Translations under genes and position numbers: made by a program | From: UBA10649 sp965278965 | GTDB lineage: Bacteria > Actinomycetota > Actinomycetes > S36-B12 | Length of the DNA stretch: 64,000 bases | Direction: 5' to 3' | NCBI GenBank assembly: GCA_965278965.1 | Contig: OZ257127.1 | Location: 2,914,001 to 2,978,000 of the forward strand | The notes under the pieces: generated by a model | Database searches by the model: none | Told to the model about the DNA's origin: nothing | The model's input: the letters and a program-made list of their open reading frames with translations, nothing else | Shown here: piece after piece, positions 53,575 through 59,484 of the stretch | Layout: each line of letters starts with the position of its first letter | Position numbering within the stretch: position 1 is the first letter of the stretch

Positions 53575-53577
53575 GGT
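53572..53577 (+). promoter_or_regulatory. -10 box formed on a TAG stop codon (CD225-like gene)
   Basis: TAGGGT: its first three bases are the GMC oxidoreductase stop codon. It ends seven bases before the GTG at 53585, the spacing of a leaderless start. Same arrangement as before guaA. Confidence 0.45.
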
Positions 53578-53584
53578 TCGACGG

Positions 53585-53845
53585 GTGTCCTCGTCGTCGC
53601 ACGCGCCGCGCACCTACCTCGGGTGGAGCCTGGCCGCGACCGTCCTGTGCTTCCTTCCCCTTGGGCTCGTCGCGCTGTACCTCGGCTACCGCACCGCCCA
53701 GGCCGTCGACGCCGACGAGATCGGGCTCGCCGACCGGTACTCCCGCCGCGCGCGTCGGTGGCTGGTCGCGACGATCGTCATCGGCGTGCTGCTGGACCTC
53801 GCGCTCGCCGCGGTCCTCGTCCTGCTCGGCGCCTTCTCCGGCTGA
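53585..53845 (+). CDS. CD225/dispanin-like small membrane protein
   Basis: An 86-residue protein with two hydrophobic segments: TYLGWSLAATVLCFLPLGLV (about 10-29) and LVATIVIGVLLDLALAAVLV (about 60-79), joined by a loop (YRTAQAVDADEIGLADRYSR) and a basic stretch. The pattern aromatic-L-x-W-S, C-F-L-P-L-G and A-x-x-x-R-W matches the CD225/dispanin family. The function in bacteria is unknown. GTG 53585 is chosen for its leaderless -10 spacing. Confidence 0.7.
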   Translation: MSSSSHAPRTYLGWSLAATVLCFLPLGLVALYLGYRTAQAVDADEIGLADRYSRRARRWLVATIVIGVLLDLALAAVLVLLGAFSG

Positions 53846-53872
53846 CATCGTCGGACGGCGCCCACGCCGGGA

Positions 53873-53878
53873 TAGCGT
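53873..53878 (+). promoter_or_regulatory. -10 box, M23-like peptidase gene
   Basis: TAGCGT ends seven bases before the ATG at 53886; no ribosome site is present, consistent with a leaderless transcript. A -35 is not obvious. Confidence 0.45.
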
Positions 53879-53885
53879 GTTCGAC

Positions 53886-54584
53886 ATGGACGAACGTGCG
53901 GCGGGCCGTGCGCCTGTCCTCCTGCGATACCCGATGCTGGGGCGCTTGTGTGCGGTCAACAGCCCGGCGACTCGGGTGCCGAGCCACGGCACGGACCTGA
54001 TGGGGACCACCTACGCCATCGACCTCGTCCCCGTCGATGACCGCGGGCGGTCGGCGCGGTGGCACTGGCGCGCGCTCGTGGCAACAGAGCCGCCGGAGTC
54101 CTTCGTCGGCTTCGGCGCGGCAGTGCTGGCGCCGCACGACGGCACCGTCGTCGTCGCCCACGACGGCGAGCAGGACCATGCGGCTCGCAGGTCTCAGCTC
54201 GCGCTCCTGCCCTACATGCTGGGCCAGGCGCGCCGGCTCCGGGCTGGCGACGGCGCAATCGCCGGCAACCATGTCGCTATCGCCATCGATGCAGACGGGC
54301 CGTTCGTGCTCGTCGCCCACCTGCGCCGGGGCTCCCTCCTGGTTCGGCCCGGCGAACGTGTCCGTGCCGGCGAGCCGATCGGACAGTGCGGGAACTCGGG
54401 GAACAGCACTCAGCCGCACGTGCACGTCCAGGTCAGCGACAGCCTCGACTGGAGCCATGCCCAAGGGCTGCCGATCGCATTCGAGACGCCGGGAGGTCCC
54501 GAGCTGCCGGCCGATTCCCAGGTGGTGGTCGTCCCCGGGCGTCAGGGCCGTTCGCCTGACGGGCACGTCCCCGGTTCTGAGTAG
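53886..54584 (+). CDS. M23-like peptidase-domain protein
   Basis: A 232-residue protein with the LytM/M23 metal-site pattern: first motif PSHGTDLMGTTYAIDLV (His and Asp, about residues 33-49) and C-terminal GNSGNSTQPHVHVQV with the H-x-H. A beta-sheet core of the family lies between them (ERVRAGEPIGQCGNSGN). M23 enzymes cut peptidoglycan cross-bridges outside the cell, but I see no signal peptide or membrane segment here, so its location is a puzzle. The leaderless -10 supports the ATG at 53886. Confidence 0.8.
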   Translation: MDERAAGRAPVLLRYPMLGRLCAVNSPATRVPSHGTDLMGTTYAIDLVPVDDRGRSARWHWRALVATEPPESFVGFGAAVLAPHDGTVVVAHDGEQDHAARRSQLALLPYMLGQARRLRAGDGAIAGNHVAIAIDADGPFVLVAHLRRGSLLVRPGERVRAGEPIGQCGNSGNSTQPHVHVQVSDSLDWSHAQGLPIAFETPGGPELPADSQVVVVPGRQGRSPDGHVPGSE

Positions 54585-54587
54585 GCT
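54582..54587 (+). promoter_or_regulatory. -10 box formed on a TAG stop codon (guaA)
   Basis: TAGGCT begins with the stop codon of the M23-like gene and ends seven bases before the guaA GTG. There is no ribosome site, so guaA is probably leaderless. Confidence 0.5.
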
Positions 54588-54594
54588 CGCCGAC

Positions 54595-56163
54595 GTGACT
54601 TCGGCCGCCGGACCCGTCCTTGTCGTCGACTTCGGAGCCCAGTACGCGCAACTCATCGCGCGTCGCGTCCGCGAGGCGCATGTGTACTCCGAGATCGTGC
54701 CGCACACGATGCCGGTCGCCGAGATCGCCGCACGCCGTCCGGCCGCCGTCATCCTCAGCGGCGGCCCCTCGAGCGTCTACGAGCCGGGCGCGCCCTCGCT
54801 CGACGCGCAGCTGTTCGAGACCGGCATCCCAGTGTTCGGGATCTGCTACGGCTTCCAGGCGATGGCGCAGGCACTCGGCGGCACCGTCGCGCGCACCGGG
54901 ATCAGCGAGTTCGGCGGCACGTCGCTGCAGGTCGTGAGCCCGGGCACGCTGTTCGCCGGGCTGCCGGAGAGCCAGAACGTGTGGATGTCGCACGGCGACG
55001 CCGTGCATGAGGCGCCGGCGGGCTTCGCCGTCACTGCATCCTCCGGCGGTGCGCCGGTCGCCGCGTTCGAGGACATGGACCGTCGCCTGTGCGGGGTCCA
55101 GTTCCACCCCGAGGTCATGCACAGCGAGCACGGCCAGCAGGTGCTCGAGCGGTTCTTGTTCGAGGTCGCGGGCTGCGAGCCGTCGTGGACCACGGAGAAC
55201 GTCATCGACGACCAGGTTGCGGCGATCCGCGCGCAGGTCGGTGACGGCCGCGTCCTGTGCGCGCTGTCGGGTGGCGTCGACTCGGCGGTGGCTGCGGCCC
55301 TCGTCCAACGCGCCGTCGGCGAGCAGCTGACGTGCGTGTTCGTCGACCATGGGCTGCTGCGGCAGGGCGAGGCCGAGCAGGTCGAGCGCGACTTCGTCGC
55401 AGCCACTGGCGTGCGCCTCGTCGTCGTCGACGCGCGCAAGCGGTTCCTGGACGCCCTCGCTGGCGTCAGCGACCCCGAGTCGAAGCGCAAGATCATCGGC
55501 CGCGAGTTCATCCGCGTCTTCGAGGCCGCCGAGCGCGACCTCATCGCTGAGGCCGGGGCCTCCGGCGAGACGATCCAGTTCCTCGTCCAGGGCACGCTGT
55601 ACCCGGACGTTGTCGAATCCGGTGGGGGCACCGGCACGGCGAACATCAAGAGCCACCATAACGTCGGTGGGCTGCCCGAGGACCTGCAGTTCACCCTCGT
55701 CGAGCCCCTGCGGACGTTGTTCAAGGACGAGGTCCGGCATGTCGGGCTGGACCTCGGGCTGCCGCCGGAGATCGTCTGGCGCCACCCGTTCCCCGGGCCA
55801 GGGCTGGCCATCCGAATCGTCGGCGCGGTCGACGAGGAGCGCCTGACGATCCTGCGGGCCGCCGACGCGATCGCCCGCGAGGAGCTCACCGCCGCGGGCC
55901 TGGACCGTGACGTCTGGCAGTTCCCCGTCGTGCTGCTCGCGGACGTCCGTTCGGTCGGCGTCCAGGGCGACGGGCGGACGTACGGGCATCCCGTCGTCCT
56001 GCGGCCGGTGTCGAGCGAGGACGCGATGACGGCCGACTGGTCGCGCCTTCCCTACGACCTCATCGCGCGCATCTCGACCCGCATCACCAACGAGGTCCGC
56101 GAGGTCAACCGCGTGACGCTCGACGTGACCAGCAAGCCGCCCGGCACCATCGAGTGGGAGTAG
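54595..56163 (+). CDS. guaA: GMP synthase (glutamine-hydrolysing)
   Basis: Converts XMP to GMP. The 522-residue product has a class I glutaminase domain (VVDFGAQYAQLIARRVREAH; nucleophile Cys in VFGICYGFQ; FHPEVMHSEHG), the PP-loop ATPase LSGGVDSAVAAAL (about residues 223-235) and the dimerisation domain ending SKPPGTIEWE. It completes the guanine pathway begun by guaB about 9 kb upstream. The GTG at 54595 gives the conserved start. Confidence 0.97.
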   Translation: MTSAAGPVLVVDFGAQYAQLIARRVREAHVYSEIVPHTMPVAEIAARRPAAVILSGGPSSVYEPGAPSLDAQLFETGIPVFGICYGFQAMAQALGGTVARTGISEFGGTSLQVVSPGTLFAGLPESQNVWMSHGDAVHEAPAGFAVTASSGGAPVAAFEDMDRRLCGVQFHPEVMHSEHGQQVLERFLFEVAGCEPSWTTENVIDDQVAAIRAQVGDGRVLCALSGGVDSAVAAALVQRAVGEQLTCVFVDHGLLRQGEAEQVERDFVAATGVRLVVVDARKRFLDALAGVSDPESKRKIIGREFIRVFEAAERDLIAEAGASGETIQFLVQGTLYPDVVESGGGTGTANIKSHHNVGGLPEDLQFTLVEPLRTLFKDEVRHVGLDLGLPPEIVWRHPFPGPGLAIRIVGAVDEERLTILRAADAIAREELTAAGLDRDVWQFPVVLLADVRSVGVQGDGRTYGHPVVLRPVSSEDAMTADWSRLPYDLIARISTRITNEVREVNRVTLDVTSKPPGTIEWE

Positions 56164-56176
56164 ACGCCCGGCGTTC

Positions 56177-56959
56177 CTAGCCCGTGGTCGTCGCGGACCG
56201 CTTGGCCGGCGTCCGCTTCCTGGTCGTCCGCTTGCGAGCTGCCGGCGCGACGTCCGTCACCGACACCCGCGTGACCGAGCCGTTCGTCTCGACCGTGAGG
56301 TAATCCTGCGCCCGCACCAATGTGATGAGCTGCTTGGCGTCGTAGAGCCTCGGGTCGAAGGCTGCGTAGGCGGCCCGGAGCTGGCTGCCGACCGTCCCCA
56401 GACGTGCCCAGCCGTCGTCGCCCGCGGCGCGCTCGACTGCTCCGGTCAGCAGTTCCTTGAGATCCGGCGGCGAGTCGTTCGGCTCGTCGGCGGACTCGCC
56501 GTTGGGCTCGTCGGTCGTCTCGCGTGGCTTGTCCAGGAGGTCGAGGAACACGAAGCGGTCGACGGCCGCGACGAGCGAGGCCGGCGTCTTGCGCAGGCCC
56601 AGGCCGTAGACGGACTTGCCGGACTCCCGCAGGCGCGTCGCCAGCCGGGTGAAGTCGCTGTCGCTCGAGACGAGGGCGAACGCGTCGACGCTGCCGGAGT
56701 ACAACAGGTCCATCGCATCGATGATCAACGTCGAGTCGGTCGCGTTCTTGCCCGTCGTGTACGCGAACTGCTGGACCGGTGCGATCGCATGCTGGTTAAG
56801 CGCCGTCTTCCAGCCGCCCAGCTGCGACGTCGTCCAGTCCCCGTAGGCGCGCTTGACGGTCGCCCGGCCGAAGCGCGCGAGCTCGCCCAGGATCGCCGCG
56901 GCGTGCTTGGGCGAGGTGTTGTCGGCATCGATCAGGACGGCGAGGCGGTCATCGGGCAT
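56177..56959 (-). CDS. NYN-domain protein with OST-HTH-like C-terminus
   Basis: A 260-residue protein of the PIN-like NYN ribonuclease family: LAVLIDADNTSPKHAAAIL with Asp, DSTLIIDAMDLLYSG and ALVSSDSDFTRLATRLRESG, supplying the expected acidic metal-binding residues. Residues about 170-240 look like a LOTUS/OST-HTH RNA-binding domain, then a Lys/Arg tail (RKRTTRKRTPAKRS). The RNA target is unknown. A weak -10 (CAGGAT) ends six bases before the ATG. Convergent with guaA. Confidence 0.82.
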   Translation of the reverse strand: MPDDRLAVLIDADNTSPKHAAAILGELARFGRATVKRAYGDWTTSQLGGWKTALNQHAIAPVQQFAYTTGKNATDSTLIIDAMDLLYSGSVDAFALVSSDSDFTRLATRLRESGKSVYGLGLRKTPASLVAAVDRFVFLDLLDKPRETTDEPNGESADEPNDSPPDLKELLTGAVERAAGDDGWARLGTVGSQLRAAYAAFDPRLYDAKQLITLVRAQDYLTVETNGSVTRVSVTDVAPAARKRTTRKRTPAKRSATTTG

Positions 56960-57086
56960 GGGGACATCCTGCCCGCCGGGGCGACGACGCCCCTTGGGGC
57001 GGGCCGGTCGGACCGGGCGAGGGTGCAGGTGGCATGGTTATCCGACACGACGTCGGCATACCGACGTCCCTAGACGGGAGTGATCG

Positions 57087-57446
57087 ATGGAGTTCGTGTT
57101 CGACATCGTCCTGGTCCTGCACTTCGTCGGGCTGTCGCTGATCCTGGGCTCGTTCCTGGTGCAGGCGAAGGATCCCGACAAGACCGTGACCCGGTGGATG
57201 TGGGACGGCGCGCTCACCCAGATCCTCACCGGCGTGATCATGGTCGGGATGGTCTCCGGCGGCGCGCTCGGCGATGCCGCGAAGGACGCGGCCGACAACG
57301 CGAAGTTCGGGACGAAGCTCCTGATCGCGATCGTGATCGCCGTGCTGGCCTTCGTCGGCCGGCGGCGGCCCGCCCCGCAGGTCGGCCTCTGGCTGGCCGT
57401 CGGCCTGCTTGCGCTCGCCAACGTCGTCATCGCGGTCTTCTGGTAG
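57087..57446 (+). CDS. Four-helix membrane protein, unknown function
   Basis: A 119-residue integral membrane protein with four hydrophobic segments (about residues 3-24, 41-60, 73-92, 99-118) and a short polar loop after the second (GDAAKDAADNAKFG). I do not recognise the family. A GGGAG ribosome site precedes the ATG. It is convergent with ohrR, nine bases apart, and separated from the divergent NYN gene by about 130 bases. Confidence 0.7.
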   Translation: MEFVFDIVLVLHFVGLSLILGSFLVQAKDPDKTVTRWMWDGALTQILTGVIMVGMVSGGALGDAAKDAADNAKFGTKLLIAIVIAVLAFVGRRRPAPQVGLWLAVGLLALANVVIAVFW

Positions 57447-57455
57447 ACCGCTCGA

Positions 57456-57905
57456 TCAGCGGGCCGCCGGCTCCATCGCGTCGACCAGTTCGGCCAGCCG
57501 GTCGCGCAGCGCGACGAGCTCGGCCGGGTCGAGGTCGGACTCGGCGAACAGCTGCCGGGGCACGTTCTCGGCCTTGCCCCGCAGCTGGCGGCCGGCGGCG
57601 GTGAGGCTCACCAGGACGCGGCGCTCGTCGCGTCCGTCGCGCTCACGCGTGACGAGTCCGGCCTGCTCGAGCCGCTTGAGCAGAGGGGTCAGCGTGCCGG
57701 AGTCCAGGTGCAGGCGGGTACCGAGATCGCCGACGCTCATGGGGTCGGTGCGCTCCCATAGGGCGAGCATCGTCACGTACTGCGGGTAGGTCAGGCCCAG
57801 GTCGGCCAGCAGCGGCCCGTAGGCCCGTGTCACGGCGCGGCTGGCGGAGTAAAGGGCGAAGCACAGCTGGTTGTCCAGCGCGAGCGGGGACCCGGTATCG
57901 GCCAT
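57456..57905 (-). CDS. ohrR: MarR-family organic-peroxide regulator OhrR
   Basis: A 149-residue repressor of the OhrR subgroup. The N-terminal LDNQLCFALYSASRAVTRAY contains the single reactive cysteine (Cys15) that senses organic hydroperoxides. The winged helix (DLGTRLHLDSGTLTPLLKRL; RERDGRDERRVLVSLT) is typical. It is divergent from ohr, with a palindrome between them. The ATG at 57905 has a -10 (TACTCT) seven bases upstream, so it is probably leaderless. Confidence 0.92.
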   Translation of the reverse strand: MADTGSPLALDNQLCFALYSASRAVTRAYGPLLADLGLTYPQYVTMLALWERTDPMSVGDLGTRLHLDSGTLTPLLKRLEQAGLVTRERDGRDERRVLVSLTAAGRQLRGKAENVPRQLFAESDLDPAELVALRDRLAELVDAMEPAAR

Positions 57906-57912
57906 GGCTGGA

Positions 57913-57918
57913 AGAGTA
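57913..57918 (-). promoter_or_regulatory. -10 box, leaderless ohrR
   Basis: On the minus strand TACTCT ends seven bases before the ohrR ATG, with no ribosome site. The ohr palindrome lies upstream of this -10, near its -35 position, so the repressor could shut off both genes. Confidence 0.5.
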
Positions 57919-57924
57919 ACCGAC

Positions 57925-57953
57925 TTGACGTGCACAAGTCCATTGTGCACAAT
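57925..57953 (+). promoter_or_regulatory. ohr promoter with OhrR operator inside
   Basis: -35 TTGACG (57925-57930), 17-base spacer, -10 CACAAT (57948-57953). Between them is a perfect 8-bp palindrome GTGCACAA-GTCCA-TTGTGCAC (57930-57950). Transcription should begin near 57960, at the A of the ATG, so the mRNA would be leaderless. The palindrome is the obvious OhrR operator, lying across the spacer. Confidence 0.8.
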
Positions 57954-57959
57954 CGAATC

Positions 57960-58415
57960 ATGGACAACACAATGACCGAGGCCCCCGCGCCCGCTGCAAT
58001 CACCCCGTTCTACACGGCTGTCGCGACCGCCAGCGGCGACGGCCGCAATGGCCACACCGCCACCGACGACGGCGTGCTCGACGTCGACGTGCGGGTCCCC
58101 GTCGCCATGGGCGGACCGGGCGGTGCCACCAACCCTGAGCAGCTGTTCGCCGCCGGCTACGCGGCCTGCTTCCACTCGGCCCTGAAGGTTGTCGCCAAGG
58201 CGCAGCAGGCCGACGTCAGCGACTCGACCATCACCGCGCGCGTCTCCATCGGATCGCTAGCCTCCGGTGGGTACGGCCTGGCCGTCGAGCTCGACCTGCA
58301 CGTCCCGAACGTCGACCCCGCAACCGCCCAGGCGCTGGTCGAGGCGGCCCACCAGGTGTGCCCGTACTCGAACGCGACGCGCGGCAACATCGAGGTGACG
58401 CTGGCCGTCGTCTGA
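57960..58415 (+). CDS. ohr: Organic hydroperoxide resistance protein Ohr
   Basis: Thiol peroxidase that reduces organic hydroperoxides. The 151-residue product has the two reactive cysteines in AGYAACFHSAL (about residue 66) and VCPYSNATRGNIEV. The fold and length match Ohr rather than OsmC. Divergent from its repressor ohrR. An internal ATG five codons in (57972) is an alternative start; the leaderless promoter favours 57960. Confidence 0.94.
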   Translation: MDNTMTEAPAPAAITPFYTAVATASGDGRNGHTATDDGVLDVDVRVPVAMGGPGGATNPEQLFAAGYAACFHSALKVVAKAQQADVSDSTITARVSIGSLASGGYGLAVELDLHVPNVDPATAQALVEAAHQVCPYSNATRGNIEVTLAVV

Positions 58416-58437
58416 CCGGACGGCAGGGCCACCACCT

Positions 58438-58516
58438 GGGACGTGCAGCACGACACGCCGGCGATCCCGCGCGCGTCGTGCTGCACGTCCCGCTTTCCGG
58501 GACGTTCGGGGCGGCG
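58438..58516. repeat. Dispersed palindromic repeat, copy R4
   Basis: Arms 58438-58454 and 58475-58491 form a perfect 17-bp inverted repeat with a 20-base loop; the arm GGGACGTGCAGCACGAC is identical to R3. It is followed by GTCCCGC-TTT-CCGGGAC (58487-58503), a near copy of the R1/R2 hairpin, and a G-rich run. It lies between the convergent ohr and PIG-L genes. Confidence 0.75.
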
Positions 58517-58550
58517 GGGACCTTCGGGGCGGGCGGGGGCGACGGGGTGG

Positions 58551-59297
58551 CTAGGGGATGCTGACGACCTGGAACGCCTCGGCGAGGCGGCCCTCGGGCA
58601 GCCCCCCGGCACTCGCGGTCATCGTCATCCACCCGGTGATGCGCTCGGCGAGGTCATCAAGGTGCGCGGTCTGGCTCGCGTGGGCCCGCAGGGCGGAGAG
58701 CTTGACCTCGAACTGCTCCGTCACGTCGACGAAGCGGTCCGGATGCGGGCTCGCCATCACCCAGACCTCGGGCACGGCCCATGCCTCCAGCCCTTCGTCG
58801 AGCAGCAGGCTGGTGTGCGCGAACGGGTTGCGGGCGTCCGGGTAGACCGCGCACATCGCCGCCTCGCCGGCGGCGAGGTGGTCGGGGTGCGAAGCCGGGA
58901 TGCGGGCCCAGTTCCGGTCGGGGGACTGGATGAGCAGGCGGTCGGGCCGCACCTGGCGGATGACCCGGCTGATGTCGCGGCGCAGGTCGTGGCTGACCTG
59001 GAGCTCGCCGTCGCGGTAGCCCAGGAACGAGATCGCGCTGACCCCGACCGCCGCGCCGGCCGCGCGCTGCTCGGCTTGGCGGATCCCGGGGATCTCCGAG
59101 CGCGGCACCGCCGGGTCGAACCCTCCCGCGTCGCCGTCGGTGACCAGGCAGTACGACACCTCGACGCCGGCGGCGCACCACGAGGCGACGGTGCCGGCGG
59201 CCCCGAAGTCGACGTCGTCCGGGTGGGCCAAGACAGCCAGCACCCGCTCGATGCGGCGGCCGTCGAGGTTGTGCAGGAGGTCGCCGCCGTCGGTCAT
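58551..59297 (-). CDS. PIG-L family deacetylase
   Basis: A 248-residue zinc deacetylase of the LmbE/PIG-L family: VLAVLAHPDDVDFGAAGTVA (His-Pro-Asp-Asp metal motif at about residues 25-28) and SHPDHLAAGEAAMCAVYPDA with the third His. MshB and Mca of the mycothiol pathway are relatives; which substrate this one uses is unknown. A -10 (TACGCT) ends seven bases before the ATG. Divergent from the secreted-hydrolase gene. Confidence 0.87.
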   Translation of the reverse strand: MTDGGDLLHNLDGRRIERVLAVLAHPDDVDFGAAGTVASWCAAGVEVSYCLVTDGDAGGFDPAVPRSEIPGIRQAEQRAAGAAVGVSAISFLGYRDGELQVSHDLRRDISRVIRQVRPDRLLIQSPDRNWARIPASHPDHLAAGEAAMCAVYPDARNPFAHTSLLLDEGLEAWAVPEVWVMASPHPDRFVDVTEQFEVKLSALRAHASQTAHLDDLAERITGWMTMTASAGGLPEGRLAEAFQVVSIP

Positions 59298-59304
59298 GCC
59301 GGGC

Positions 59305-59310
59305 AGCGTA
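59305..59310 (-). promoter_or_regulatory. -10 box, PIG-L gene
   Basis: Minus-strand TACGCT lies seven bases before the ATG at 59297, with no ribosome site; probably a leaderless transcript. Confidence 0.45.
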
Positions 59311-59450
59311 ATGCCGGGGCAGGTGCGCGCCGTGCCCTGCGGTCGGCCACGACTGCGGATACGGTGAACGAACCGGTCACCGGGAGAGATCCGGCTACGT
59401 CTGCCGCCAAGCCGCCCGGTTTGATCCCATTTGCCCCAGTAGTCACGCTG

Positions 59451-59482
59451 GTAACACGCGTAACTTTCGTGACAGAGTGACC
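59451..59482. promoter_or_regulatory. GTAAC-type tandem repeats before secreted-protein gene
   Basis: GTAACA (59451), GTAACT (59460), GTGACA (59469) and GTGACC (59477) are spaced 9, 9 and 8 bases apart, ending just before the GTG. Direct repeats of GTAAC/GTCAC type are bound by MtrA, which controls wall-hydrolase genes in corynebacteria and relatives. The assignment is tentative. Confidence 0.4.
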
Positions 59483-59484
59483 CC

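Noticed and set aside
59311..59450. c-di-AMP (ydaO) riboswitch before the secreted protein gene
   Set aside because: The conserved blocks of that riboswitch are not present; only generic GC-rich stems are seen.
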